NCBI GenBank assembly: GCA_035995025.1
Contig: DASYKY010000080.1
Span: forward strand, 140,432 to 204,431
DNA: 64,000 nucleotides
From: Actinophytocola sp035995025
GTDB lineage: Bacteria; Actinomycetota; Actinomycetes; Mycobacteriales; Pseudonocardiaceae
Direction: 5' to 3'
The notes under the pieces were generated by a model, which did not search any database, was not told the origin of the DNA, and saw only the letters and a list, made by a program, of their open reading frames with translations. The position numbers and the translations under genes were made by a program. This document shows positions 48,874 to 59,887 of this stretch, piece by piece; positions within the stretch are counted from its first letter, which is position 1; each line of letters starts with the position of its first letter.

Positions 48874-49211
48874 GACCCGATCTCCCCATTCCCCAGTTTT
48901 ACTTCACCCGCCGACGACGACGGGTCACCCAGTACGGGCATTGTTTGCCTATTTCCGCAAGTCGTCAACGTGCCAGTTCACTGACAGTACGCCCGGCCGT
49001 GGTCACGGTGGTCCATATGAGGGGGGCGGTATGTCGTTTTCTATCGGTAGACCGACGGACAGTAGACGCTATTCCCGGTGACGTCCGGACGGTCGGTACC
49101 GGGCCGCGAAGAGGACCGCCGACCCGGCCCGGCGGGTGCCGGGTTCGGCATCACGGGCGGCACTGACGCAGACTGGTGCGCGCAGATGTGAAGCACGGCG
49201 AAGGGAACACC
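48874..49211. other. 338-bp divergent spacer
   Basis: It separates gntR from the aldo/keto reductase. It is less GC-rich in its first half and contains a possible 16-codon frame with a strong GAGGGGGGCGG ribosome site (listed separately) and GAAGGGAAC ahead of the reductase ATG. No convincing palindrome or -35/-10 pair was found. Confidence 0.5.
49031..49081 (+). CDS. possible 16-residue leader peptide
   Basis: ATG preceded by GAGGGGGGCGG gives MSFSIGRPTDSRRYSR and a TGA. The ribosome site is among the strongest in the window, but the product is tiny and has no known relative. It could be a leader for the reductase 130 bases downstream, or chance. Confidence 0.25.
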   Translation: MSFSIGRPTDSRRYSR

Positions 49212-50078
49212 ATGCAGACTCGCCGCATCGGCGACGTGCTGGTCAGCGCCATCGGGCTCGGCGGCATGCAGATGTCGATCGAGGGGCGCCCGGACGAGCG
49301 GCGGTCGGCCGCGACCGTGCACGCCGCGCTGGACGCGGGCGTCACCCTGATCGACACGGCGGACGCCTACCACCTGCACGCGGGCGAGGAGGGCCACAAC
49401 GAGTCTCTCATCGCGCGGGCGCTCGCGAGCTACGGCGGCGACACCTCCGGCGTCCTGGTCGCCACGAAGGGCGGGCACCTGCGGCCGGGCGACGGCTCGT
49501 GGACGCTCGACGGGTCGCCCGAGCACCTGCGGCAGGCGTGTGACGCCTCGCTCAAGCGGCTCGGCGTGGACGCGATCGGGCTGTACCAGTTCCACCGGCC
49601 GGACCCGAAGGTCGACTACGCCGAGTCGGTCGGCGCCATCCGCGACCTGCTCGACGCGGGCAAGATCCGCATGGCCGGGATCTCCAACGCGAACCCCGGC
49701 CAGATCCGGCTCGCCGACGAGATCCTCGGCAGCCGCCTGGTCAGCGTGCAGAACCAGTTCTCGCCCGCGTTCCGCTCCAGCGAGCCCGAGCTGACGTTGT
49801 GCGACGAGCTGGGCATCGCGTTCCTGCCGTGGGGCCCGCTCGCCGGCGCGTCGCGGGCCGCCGAGCTCGGCTCGCGGTTCCGGCCGTTCGCCGAGGTCGG
49901 GCAGGCGCACGGGGTCAGCCCGCAACGGGTGTGCCTTGCCTGGCTGCTGGCGAAGTCGCCGGTGGTGATCCCCATCCCGGGCTCGTCGCGGCCGGAGACG
50001 GTCCGCGACTCGGTGGCAGCCGTAGACCTGCGCCTGTCCGCCAACGAGATCACCACCCTGGACACCGTGGGCCGGTAG
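49212..50078 (+). CDS. aldo/keto reductase
   Basis: 288 residues, TIM barrel. Catalytic tetrad: Asp and Tyr in LIDTADAYHLH, Lys in VATKGG, His in YQFHRPD. The C-terminal cofactor site IPIPGSSRPETVRDSV binds NADP. Reduces aldehydes or ketones; substrate unknown. ATG follows GAAGGGAAC. It is followed 18 bases later by a large AfsR-type regulator in the same direction. Confidence 0.92.
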   Translation: MQTRRIGDVLVSAIGLGGMQMSIEGRPDERRSAATVHAALDAGVTLIDTADAYHLHAGEEGHNESLIARALASYGGDTSGVLVATKGGHLRPGDGSWTLDGSPEHLRQACDASLKRLGVDAIGLYQFHRPDPKVDYAESVGAIRDLLDAGKIRMAGISNANPGQIRLADEILGSRLVSVQNQFSPAFRSSEPELTLCDELGIAFLPWGPLAGASRAAELGSRFRPFAEVGQAHGVSPQRVCLAWLLAKSPVVIPIPGSSRPETVRDSVAAVDLRLSANEITTLDTVGR

Positions 50079-50084
50079 CTCTGC

Positions 50085-50090
50085 CAGACT
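50085..50090 (+). promoter_or_regulatory. candidate -10 box (CAGACT) for leaderless SARP mRNA
   Basis: CAGACT lies 6 bases before the GTG of the regulator, which has no ribosome site. Weaker than TANNNT because of the leading C. Confidence 0.3.
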
Positions 50091-50096
50091 CGACCG

Positions 50097-53087
50097 GTGG
50101 AGTTCGGGCTCCTGGGGCCGGTGGTAGCCCGGCACAACGGAACAGCGGTACCGGCCGGCAGCGGCCGTGAGCGATTCGTGCTGGCCACGTTGCTGCTCAA
50201 CGCGGGGCGGCTGACCTCGCTCGACCGGCTCGTCGACGCGCTGTGGGACGACCCGCCGAGCACGGCCCGCGCCCAGCTGCACAACATGATCAGCAACGTG
50301 CGCCGCAGGCTGCGCGCCTACGACGGCGCGGCGGGCGACGAGCTGATCGTCACCCGGGCCACCGGCTACGAGCTGCACCTCGGCCACCACGAGCTGGACG
50401 TGCTGCGCTTCCGCGAGCTGGTGGCGCAGGGCAGGCGGGCGACGGTCGCGGGCGACCCGGCGCGGGCGGAGAGCCTGCTCGCGGACGCGCTCGCGCTGTG
50501 GCGGGGGCCCGCGCTCGCGGACGTGGCCGACGAGCTGGCCGAGCCGATCCGCCAGGTGCTGCACGAGGAACGGCTCTCCGCCGCGGAGGCCCGGCTCGAC
50601 GCGCAGTTCACGCTGGAGCGGTTCGACGACGTGCTGCGCGAGCTGGACCCGCTGCTCGCCGAGCACCCGTACCGGGAGCGGCTGCACGAGCTGCGGATGT
50701 CGGCCCTGGCGGCGTCCGGCAGGCGGGCGGAGGCGCTCGCCGCGTACCGGCGGCTGTACCGGCGGCTCGCCGACGACCTCGGCGTGGAGCCGGGCCTGCC
50801 GCTGCGCAGGCTGGAGGAGCGGATCCTGCGCGGCGAGAGCGTCACCGCGGGCGGCCCGCCCGTGCCGCGCCAGCTGCCGGCCGCGACCTCGGTGCTGACC
50901 GGGCGGGACAAGCTGATCGGCGAGATCTGCGCGGAGCTGACCGGTGACGACTCCGCCGGGCTGGTGCGCGTGCTCGTCGGCCCGGGCGGGGTGGGCAAGA
51001 CGACGCTCGCGCTCGCGGCCGCCCACCGGCTGGCCGCGGACTTCCCGGACGGCCAGCTGTACGCGGACCTGCGCGGCACCCACGACCCGCCGGCCGATCC
51101 GCACACGGTGCTCGGCCGGCTGTTGCGCACACTCGGCGTCGACGGGCCGAGCCTGCCGGGCGACCTCGACGAGCGGGTCGGCATGTATCGCAGCCTGCTG
51201 GCGCGGCGGCGGATGCTCGTGGTGCTCGACGACGCGGCGGGCGAGGAGCAGGTGCGGCCGCTGCTGCCGGCGACGGCGGGGTCGCGGGCGCTGGTGACCT
51301 CGCGGCGGCAGCTGGGCGCGCTGGTCGGGGCGGCCCGCTGGTCGGTCCCGGTGCTCGCCGCGGACGACGCGGTGGCGCTGCTGGCCGCGGTGATCGGCAC
51401 CGAGCGCGCGGACGCGGAGCCGGACGCGGCGGCGGCCGTGGTCGCGTTGTGCGGGAACCTGCCGCTCGCGGTGTGCGTGGCGGCGGCCCGGCTGTCCGTC
51501 CATCCCGAGTGGACACTCGGTGACTTCCGCCGCAGGCTCGCGGACGAGCACAGCCGCCTCGACGAGCTGGCGGTCGGCGACCTGAACGTGCGGGCCAGCA
51601 TCGAGCTGAGCTACCAGTCGCTGGACGAGCCGCTGCGCGCGCTGCTGCGCAGGCTCGGCCTGGTGCTGGCGACGAACTGGCCGGCGTGGGTGGCGCAGGA
51701 GCTGCTCGGCGCGGACTCGGCCGCGCGGGTGGAGCGGATGCTGGACGAGCTCGTCGAGGTGCACCTGATCGAGCCGGCCGGACGGGACGCGGTGGGCCAG
51801 TCGCGTTACCGGCTGCACGGGCTGGTCCGGGACTTCGCCGCCGAGCGGGCCGCGGCCGGGGAGTCGCCGGCCGAGCGAGGCGCGGCGGTGTCCCGCATGC
51901 TGTCCGGCTGGCTGGCGCTCGCCGGCGAGGCGGACCGGCGGGCGGCGCACCACACGAGCTACAGCGCGGACCTGGCGACGGTGGCCACCGCGGCCACGGT
52001 CGCCACCGCGGCCGCACGGGAGCGCCCGCGGGAGTGGCTGGAGACCGAGCGGCACAGCCTGTCGACGGCCATCGAGCAGGCGGCCGCGGAGGGGCACGCG
52101 GAGCTGGCGGGCGAGCTCGCGCTCCGGGTGTCGGGGTTCCTGACGCTGCGCGCGTACGACGACGAGCGGGAGCAGGCGCTGCGGGTGGCGGCGTCGGCGT
52201 TGCGCGAGCCGGGGCTGGAGCCGTTGCTCCTGGCGGTGTCGCAGGCGTTGTTCGGGGTGTACGCGCAGCTGGGCCGGGCGTCGGACATGGCGGGGCTGGC
52301 GACGGAGGCGCTCGCGCTGGCCCGGACGGTCGGCGACCACACCAGGTTCGTGCGGGCGCTGCTGCACGCCGGCCTGGCGACCCGCCGCCTGGGCCGCCTG
52401 GCGGAGGCGGCGGCCATGCTGGACGAGGCCCTGGCGACGATCGGCCCCGGCGACCCCGAGACGGTGCTGGCGTCGGTCCTGGTGAACCGCGCGGAGACCG
52501 ACCGCGACCGGGGCGCGCCGCTGCCGGCGCTGCCGCTGGTCGAGCGGGCGCTGGAGATCCGCCGCAGCGGGCACAACACCCGCCTGACGGCACAGAACCT
52601 GATCATCTACGCGTACACCCTGATCGACGCCGACCGCCTCGACGACGCGTCCCGGGCCCTGGACGAAGCCGCCGAGATCACCGCGGCACTGGGCGACGAC
52701 CTGCATGCGGCGTACACGGAACAGACCCGCGCCGACATCGACATCCGCCGCGGCCACTGGACCTCGGCAGCGGCCCGCCTGGACAGCGCCCAGCCGGAGT
52801 TCGAATCCCGCCGCAACCGCGACGGCCTGGCGGAGGTCCTGCGCGCCCGCGGTGACCTGGCCCTGGCCCAGGGCGACCCGTCGTCGGCGGTCGAGCCCCT
52901 GGAGGCGTCCCTGGCGATCTGGCGCCAGCTGTCCGCCGCCCTCGAGGAAGCCCGCCTCCTGGCCCGCCTTTCCATCGTCCACACGCGACTGAACAACCCG
53001 GTCGCGGCGGCGCGGCACCGCGAGGCGTACCGCACCATCCTCACCGATCTCGGCCTGGGCGAGGAGAGCCTGCGCCTGCCGTCCTGA
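50097..53087 (+). CDS. AfsR/SARP-type transcriptional regulator with NB-ARC and TPR
   Basis: 996 residues. Residues 1-95: OmpR-like winged DNA-binding domain (EFGLLGPVVARHNGTAVPAG, LDRLVDALWDDPP). 96-245: BTAD activation domain (LDVLRFRELVAQGRRATVAG). 260-520: NB-ARC ATPase with P-loop GPGGVGKTTLALA at about 295 and LVVLDDAAGEEQVRPLLP. 640-996: tetratricopeptide repeats. It is a global regulator type for secondary metabolism, but no biosynthetic cluster adjoins it. The GTG start needs no leader. Confidence 0.93.
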   Translation: MEFGLLGPVVARHNGTAVPAGSGRERFVLATLLLNAGRLTSLDRLVDALWDDPPSTARAQLHNMISNVRRRLRAYDGAAGDELIVTRATGYELHLGHHELDVLRFRELVAQGRRATVAGDPARAESLLADALALWRGPALADVADELAEPIRQVLHEERLSAAEARLDAQFTLERFDDVLRELDPLLAEHPYRERLHELRMSALAASGRRAEALAAYRRLYRRLADDLGVEPGLPLRRLEERILRGESVTAGGPPVPRQLPAATSVLTGRDKLIGEICAELTGDDSAGLVRVLVGPGGVGKTTLALAAAHRLAADFPDGQLYADLRGTHDPPADPHTVLGRLLRTLGVDGPSLPGDLDERVGMYRSLLARRRMLVVLDDAAGEEQVRPLLPATAGSRALVTSRRQLGALVGAARWSVPVLAADDAVALLAAVIGTERADAEPDAAAAVVALCGNLPLAVCVAAARLSVHPEWTLGDFRRRLADEHSRLDELAVGDLNVRASIELSYQSLDEPLRALLRRLGLVLATNWPAWVAQELLGADSAARVERMLDELVEVHLIEPAGRDAVGQSRYRLHGLVRDFAAERAAAGESPAERGAAVSRMLSGWLALAGEADRRAAHHTSYSADLATVATAATVATAAARERPREWLETERHSLSTAIEQAAAEGHAELAGELALRVSGFLTLRAYDDEREQALRVAASALREPGLEPLLLAVSQALFGVYAQLGRASDMAGLATEALALARTVGDHTRFVRALLHAGLATRRLGRLAEAAAMLDEALATIGPGDPETVLASVLVNRAETDRDRGAPLPALPLVERALEIRRSGHNTRLTAQNLIIYAYTLIDADRLDDASRALDEAAEITAALGDDLHAAYTEQTRADIDIRRGHWTSAAARLDSAQPEFESRRNRDGLAEVLRARGDLALAQGDPSSAVEPLEASLAIWRQLSAALEEARLLARLSIVHTRLNNPVAAARHREAYRTILTDLGLGEESLRLPS

Positions 53088-53095
53088 GTAGACGG

Positions 53096-54441
<1,346 letters not shown>

Positions 54442-54445
<4 letters not shown>

Positions 54446-56478
54446 CGCAGGAAGGCCGCGGCCACGCCGGCGTCCACCGGTACGTGCAGGCCTGTCGTCA
54501 GCGACAGGTCCCCCGCGGTCAGCGCCACCACCGCCGCCGCCACGTGCTCCGGCAGCACCTCCTTCTTCAGCAGCGTCCGCTGCGCGTAGAACGCTCCCAG
54601 CTCGGACTCCGGCACGCCGTACACGGCCGCCCGCTGCGCGCCCCAGCCGGAAGCGAAGATCCCCGACCCGCGCACCACCGCGTCCGGGTTGACGCCGTTG
54701 ACCCGGATGCCGTGCTCCCCCAGCTCCGCCGCCAGCAGCCGCACCTGGTGCGCCTGGTCCGCCTTCGCCGCGCCGTAGGCCACGTTGTTCGGGCCCGCGA
54801 ACACCGCGTTCTTGCTCGCGATGTAGACGAGGTCCCCGCCCATGCCCTGCTCGATCATGATCCGCGCGGCCTCCCGGGCGACCAGGAACGACCCCTTCGC
54901 CAGCACGTCGTGCTGGCGGTCCCAGTCGGCCTCGGTCGTCTCCAGCAGCGGTTTGGAGATCGACAGCCCCGCGTTGTTCACCACCAGGTCGACCCCGCCG
55001 TACGCGAGCGACGCCTCCCGGAACGCCGCCGCCACCGCGGCGGGGTCGGTGACGTCCACGACGACCGCGAGCCCGCCGAGCTCCGCCGCGACCGCCGCCG
55101 CGGCCGGGCCGTCCCGGTCCGCGACCACCACGCACGCGCCCTCCGCCGCGAGCCGCCGCGCGGTCGCCCGGCCGATGCCCGACCCGCCGCCGGTGACGAG
55201 CGCGACCCGCGCGGACAGCGGGCGCGGGGGCGGCTGCCGCCGCAGCTTCGCCTCCTCCAGCGCCCAGTACTCGATGCGGAACTTCTCCCGCTCGCCGATC
55301 GGTTCGTACCGCGACACCGACTCCGCGCCGCGCATCACGTTGATCGCGTTGACGTAGAACTCGCCGGCCACCCGCGCGGTCTGCGCGTCCTTGCCGAAGC
55401 TGAACATGCCGACGCCCGGCACCAGCACGATCGCCGGATCGGCGCCGCGCATCGGCGGCGAGTCCGCGGCGGCGTGTCGCTCGTAGTAGGCGCGGTAGTC
55501 CGCGCGGTAGGCCTCGTGCAGCTCTCGCAGCCGGGCGGTGACCTCCTCGATCGGCGCGGTCGGCGGCAGGTCCAGCACGAGCGGCCGGATCTTCGTGCGC
55601 AGGAAGTGGTCGGGGCAGCTGGTGCCCTTCGCGGCCAGCTCGGCGAGCCGCTCGCGGGCGATGAAGTCCAGCACGACCTCGCTGTCGGTGAAGTGGCCGA
55701 CCTGCGGCCGGTCGGTCGACGCCAGGCCGCGGATCGTCGGCGCCAGGCGGGCGGCCAGCAGGTGGCGCGCGGCGGGCTCCGGCGTGTCGACGACGACCGC
55801 GCCGAACGGGTCCGGCCTGCCGTGCTCGTCCAGGAACCGTTGCGCCGTCTCGATGATCTCGGTCGAGCGGGCCGCGCACTCGTCGCTCGTGGCGCCCCAC
55901 GCGGTGATGCCGTGCCCGCCGAGGATCACCCCGATCGCCGCCGGGTGCTCGCGGCGCACGGCCGCGATGTCCAGCCCCAGCTGGAAACCCGGACGCCGCC
56001 ACGGCACCCACACCACCCGGTCGCCGAAACACCGCCCGGTCAGCGCCGGCCCGTCCGCCGCGGTGGCCAGCGCGATGCCGGCGTCGGGGTGCAGGTGGTC
56101 CACGTGCGGGGCGTCGACGAGCCCGTGCATGGCCGTGTCGATCGACGGCGCCGCACCGCCCTTGCCGTGCAGGCAGTAGTCGAACGCGGCGACCATCTCG
56201 TCCTCGCGCTCGACGCCGGGGTAGACGTCCACGAGCGAGCGCAGCCGGTCCAGCCGCAGCACCGCGAGCCCGGCCGCGGTCAGCGTGCCGAGGTCGCCGC
56301 CGGATCCCTTGACGTACAACAGGTCCACGTCGCGGCCGGTCACCGGGTCGGTGCCGGTGACCTTCGCGGACGTGTTGCCGCCCGCGTAGTTCGTGTAGCG
56401 CGGGTCCGCGCCGAGCGTGTTGCTCCGGCGCACCAGCTCCCCGACCGCGGCGGGGGAATTGAACGTTTCAATCATCAC
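54442..56478 (-). CDS. bifunctional rhamnulose-1-phosphate aldolase / lactaldehyde dehydrogenase
   Basis: 678 residues. The N-terminal class II aldolase (residues 1-400) has YTNYAGGNTSAKV, LYVKGSGGDLGTL, the metal histidines in HVDHLHPDAGI and GGHGITAWG. The C-terminal SDR (about 420-678) has VALVTGGGSGIGRATARRLA, NNAGLS and YGAAKADQ. It splits rhamnulose 1-phosphate and oxidises lactaldehyde with NAD. The start, GTG or ATG one codon later, has no ribosome site; a TTGACA promoter predicts a leaderless mRNA. Confidence 0.92.
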
Positions 56479-56513
56479 GGACGAGCATGCTGGCGGACGC
56501 CGAGCAGTGTCAA
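56459..56513 (-). promoter_or_regulatory. rha operon promoter and LacI-type operator
   Basis: On the minus strand TTGACA (56508-56513) and CATGCT (56484-56489) are 18 bases apart and put the transcript start at the GTG/ATG. TTGAA-ACG-TTCAA (56459-56471) follows inside codons 2-7, with the shape of a LacI-family site just downstream of the start. Confidence 0.5.
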
Positions 56514-56532
56514 GAAACGGCAGGAAACCGAG

Positions 56533-57567
56533 TCAGGAAGTGGTGCGCCGGGCCCGCGTCGAGGCGCGCACGACCAGCTCCGGTCTGAACCGGATCTGCT
56601 GGTGCACGTGCCCGTCCTCCCCCGCGGCCTCCTCGAACAGCAGCCGCGCGGCCGTGCGGCCGAGCAGCTCGCGCGGCTGGCGCACCGACGTCAGCGGCAC
56701 GGCGGCCGCCTCGGCGAACTCGATGTCGTCGTAGCCGACCACCGCGAGGTCCTCCGGGACCGAGCGGCCCAGCCGGGTCATCGCCTGCAGCAGCCCGAGG
56801 GCCAGCAGGTCGTTGGCGCAGAACGCGGCCGTCGGCCGGGCCGAGGCCGGCAGCCCGGCCAGCCGCTCCCCCGCCCGCCTGCCCTCGGCGACCTGCAGCG
56901 CGTCGGTCTCCAGCAGCACCAGCGCGGACGACGGGCGGCCGGCCGCGGCCAGCGCCACCAGCGCGCCCCGGTGCCGGTCGCGCACCTGCGGCACGGACAT
57001 CGGCCCACCGACGAACGCGATCCGCTCGTGCCCGGACTCCAGCAGGTGGGTCATCGCCAGCTCGCCGCCCAGCTCGTCGTCGACGGCGACCGAGCACCAC
57101 GTGGCGTCCGGCGCCTGGCAGTCGACGAGCACGACCGGCGTGCCGCGGCCGGGCATCGCCGCGAGCCGCTCGCCGGACGGGTCGATCGGGGTGATCAGCA
57201 CGCCCTGCACCCGCTGCTCGCGCAGCCGCTCGAGGTACTCGCGCTCGCGGGCCGCGTCCTGGTTGCTGTTGCAGAGGTAGACGGCCACGCCCTCGGCCCG
57301 CGCGGTGTCCTCGACCCCGCGGGCCACGTCGTTGAAGAACGGGTTCGCCGCGTCCATCACGACATAGGCGATGGTGCGGCTGCGGCCCGCGCGCAGCTGC
57401 CGCGCGGTCTCGTTCCGCACGAAGCCCAGCTCGGCGATCGCCGCCCGCACCCGGCTGCGGGTGGCCTCGCTGACCAGCTGCGGCCGGTTGAGCACATTGG
57501 ACACCGTGCCGACGGACACCCCGGCACGCGCGGCAACGTCCTTCATCCCCGGCGAACCGCTGGTCAT
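56533..57567 (-). CDS. LacI family regulator of rhamnose genes
   Basis: 344 residues. HTH: MKDVAARAGVSVGTVSNVLN then RVRAAIAELGFVRNETARQL (hinge). The periplasmic-binding-like core has AYVVMDAANPFFNDVARGVE, ITPIDPSGERLA, SGHERIAFVGGP and LAVVGYDDIEFAEAA. It lies upstream of the aldolase-kinase operon in the same direction, 55 bases ahead of its start. Likely repressor with a rhamnose-derived inducer. ATG after GGGAGGGG. Confidence 0.92.
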   Translation of the reverse strand: MTSGSPGMKDVAARAGVSVGTVSNVLNRPQLVSEATRSRVRAAIAELGFVRNETARQLRAGRSRTIAYVVMDAANPFFNDVARGVEDTARAEGVAVYLCNSNQDAAREREYLERLREQRVQGVLITPIDPSGERLAAMPGRGTPVVLVDCQAPDATWCSVAVDDELGGELAMTHLLESGHERIAFVGGPMSVPQVRDRHRGALVALAAAGRPSSALVLLETDALQVAEGRRAGERLAGLPASARPTAAFCANDLLALGLLQAMTRLGRSVPEDLAVVGYDDIEFAEAAAVPLTSVRQPRELLGRTAARLLFEEAAGEDGHVHQQIRFRPELVVRASTRARRTTS

Positions 57568-57631
57568 CGCCCCTCCCACCACCTGCTCTGGCGAAAGGCT
57601 AGATCAGCACCGGTGCGGCCCGCGTCACGGA

Positions 57632-58903
57632 TCACCCGGCCGCGGCCGCGCTCTCCGCCGCCCGGGCGCGCAGCAGTGCCCGCTCTCGCTCGTTGCGGGT
57701 CAGGCCGGCCGCGCGGCTGAACTCGTCGCACGCCTCCGCGTGCCGGTCCAACTTCGCGAGCAGGTCGCCGCGCACGGACGGCAGCAGGTGGTAGTTCTTC
57801 AGGGCGGGCTCGTCGTTCAGCTCGTCCACGATCCGCAGGCCCACCTCCGGGCCGAACGCCATCGACAGCGCCACCGCCCGGTTCAGCTCGATCACCGGCG
57901 ACGGCACCAGCTGCACGAGCCGCGCGTAGCGGGCCGCGATCCGCGCCCAGTCGGTGTCCTCCGGGGTGCGCGCCCGCGCGTGGCACGCCGCGATCGCCGC
58001 CTGCAGCTCGTACGGCCCGGCCTCCCCCGGCAGCGCCTCCGCGCGGGCGAGCGCCGCGAGCCCGCGCCGGATCAGCAGCCGGTCCCAGCGCGTGCGGTCC
58101 TGGTCGAACAGCAGCACCGGCTCGCCGGACGGGCCGAGCCGGGCCCGCGCCCTGGACGCCTGGACCTCCATCAGCGCGACCAGCCCGTGCACCTCGCGCT
58201 CGGCGGGCACCAGCTCGGCCAGGATCCGGCCGAGCCGCATCGCGTCCTCGCACAGCGCCGGGCGCATCCAGTCGTCGCCGCCGGTCGCCGCGTAGCCCTC
58301 GTTGAACACCAGGTAGACGACCTCGAGCACGGACGAGACCCGCTCGCCCAGCTCGCTCGCGTTCGGCACCTCGAAGGGAATCTTCTTCTGCGCCAGCGTC
58401 TTCTTCGCCCGCACGATGCGCTGCGCGATGGTCGGCTCGGGGGTGAGGAACGCGCGCGCGATCTCCTCGGTGGTCAGCCCGCCGAGCAGGCGCAGCGTCA
58501 GCGCCACGCGGGCCTCCGTCGACAGCACCGGGTGGCAGGAGATGAACACCAGCCGCAGCATGTCGTCGCTGATGTTGCTGTCGATGGCGTCGAAGTCCGG
58601 CTCGGCGGACGGGCCCTCCTGGGTCTCCAGGTCGCGGCCGATCTCCGTGACCTTGCGCTCCAGCGTCTCCCGCCTGCGGAACTGGTCGATGGCCCGCCGC
58701 TTCGCGATGGCCATGAGCCAGGCGCCCGGGTTGTCCGGGACGCCCGACTCCGGCCACTGGTCCAGCGCCGCGACGAGCGCGTCCTGCGCCAGCTCCTCGG
58801 CCAGCCCGATGTCGTGCACCATGCGGGTCAGCCCCGCGATCAGCCGGGCCGACTCGATCCGCCAGACCGCGTCGACCGTCCGCTGCACCTCCGACGTCCC
58901 CAC
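57632..58903 (-). CDS. ECF42-type sigma factor (second copy)
   Basis: About 423 residues. Region 2: WRIESARLIAGLTRMVHDIG then AEELAQDALVAALDQWPESG. Region 4: LTLRLLGGLTTEEIARAFLT then IAQRIVRAKKTLA. The long helical extension with NEGYAATGG follows. Same architecture as the copy at 15 kb but clearly diverged. It follows two YCII genes, its usual partners. GTG at 58903 is chosen; GTG at 58888 with GGGGACG upstream is also possible, and an upstream TTG at 58939 is less likely. Confidence 0.92.
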   Translation of the reverse strand: MGTSEVQRTVDAVWRIESARLIAGLTRMVHDIGLAEELAQDALVAALDQWPESGVPDNPGAWLMAIAKRRAIDQFRRRETLERKVTEIGRDLETQEGPSAEPDFDAIDSNISDDMLRLVFISCHPVLSTEARVALTLRLLGGLTTEEIARAFLTPEPTIAQRIVRAKKTLAQKKIPFEVPNASELGERVSSVLEVVYLVFNEGYAATGGDDWMRPALCEDAMRLGRILAELVPAEREVHGLVALMEVQASRARARLGPSGEPVLLFDQDRTRWDRLLIRRGLAALARAEALPGEAGPYELQAAIAACHARARTPEDTDWARIAARYARLVQLVPSPVIELNRAVALSMAFGPEVGLRIVDELNDEPALKNYHLLPSVRGDLLAKLDRHAEACDEFSRAAGLTRNERERALLRARAAESAAAAG

Positions 58904-58946
58904 GGCGTCATAAGAACAGCTCGGCCGAGCTGTCGGCAAGCCGAGC

Positions 58947-59375
58947 TCAGCCGTGTCGCTCGGCGATCTCCGCGCCCATCCGCTCGTGCCGCTCGCGGAG
59001 TTCCTCGGTGAAGCCCGCGCCGAAGTCCTCGCCCTCGAAGACCTGCCGGATCTCGATCTCCGTGTCGACGTCGGCGTCGAACGGGACCCGCTTGACCCAC
59101 TCGACGGCCTCCTCCCGGGACTTCACCTCGATCAGCCAGTAGCCCGCGACGAGCTCCTTGGCCTCGGCGAACGGCCCGTCGAGCACGGTCGGCACACCGT
59201 CGGCGAACTGGACGAGCGCCCCGTCGGCCGAGGAGGCCAGACCGTTGGCGTCGAGCAGCACGCCCGCGTTGACCAGCTCGTCGTTGTACCTGCTCATCGC
59301 CTCGAGCTGCGCCGTGGTCGGCACGGCCCCGGCCTCGGATTCCGGGTTGGACTTGACCAGCACCATGAACCGCAT
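58947..59375 (-). CDS. YCII/DGPF-family protein
   Basis: 142 residues: MRFMVLVKSN, YNDELVNAGVLLDANGL, the DGPF box in TVLDGPFAEAKELVAGYWL and EIEIRQVFEGEDFG. Unknown reaction; family linked to ECF42 sigma control. It lies between another YCII gene and the sigma gene, all co-oriented with gaps of 10 and 43 bases. Confidence 0.92.
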   Translation of the reverse strand: MRFMVLVKSNPESEAGAVPTTAQLEAMSRYNDELVNAGVLLDANGLASSADGALVQFADGVPTVLDGPFAEAKELVAGYWLIEVKSREEAVEWVKRVPFDADVDTEIEIRQVFEGEDFGAGFTEELRERHERMGAEIAERHG

Positions 59376-59385
59376 CTCGTCCTCC

Positions 59386-59808
59386 TCAGGCCTTCCGGGT
59401 CGCGGCGCGCATGCGCCGTTCCTGCTCGATGACCTCCGGGGTCGCCGTCGGGAACTCCTCGGCCTCGTCCACCCGCCGGATCTCGATCGTCACGTTGCCG
59501 TGCCCGTCCTCCGCGGGCCACTTCTTCACCAGCTCGACGACCTCGGCGAGCGAGCCGGCCTCGATGAGGGTGTAGCCGGCGATCAGCTCCTTGGCCTCGG
59601 TGAACGGCCCGTCGACGACGGAGGTCCGCCCGCCGCTGAACCGCACCTTCATGCCCTTCGAGCTGGGCTGCAGGCCGGCCCCGTCGAGCATGACCCCCGC
59701 CTTCACCAGCTCCTCGTTGTACTTCGCCATGGCGTCGAACAGTTCCTCGGTCGGCAGCACACCGGCCTCGGTCTCCGCGTCCGCCCTACGAATGATCATG
59801 AAACGCAA
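59386..59808 (-). CDS. YCII/DGPF-family protein, first gene of module
   Basis: 140 residues, paralogous to the next gene: RFMIIRRADAETEAG, YNEELVKAGVMLDGAGL, VVDGPFTEAKELIAGYTL and TIEIRRVDEAEEFP. The start is placed at a TTG that aligns with the ATG of its neighbour (both then read x-RFM) and has GGGTAGG before it. The likely ECF42 target promoter should lie just upstream, but no clear ECF consensus was recognised there. Confidence 0.88.
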   Translation of the reverse strand: MRFMIIRRADAETEAGVLPTEELFDAMAKYNEELVKAGVMLDGAGLQPSSKGMKVRFSGGRTSVVDGPFTEAKELIAGYTLIEAGSLAEVVELVKKWPAEDGHGNVTIEIRRVDEAEEFPTATPEVIEQERRMRAATRKA

Positions 59809-59887
59809 CGTCCTACCCCTTCCGTCGGCCGCCAACCTAGCCGCTGCCAACGCGTCGAACGAGCCGGCGCGGGATCGACACGGCGGC

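Noticed and set aside
36157..53087. A secondary-metabolite cluster (AAC(2')-like, P450, ferredoxin, AfsR-type regulator)
   Set aside because: No synthase, synthetase or tailoring set lies between them; unrelated genes and operons intervene.
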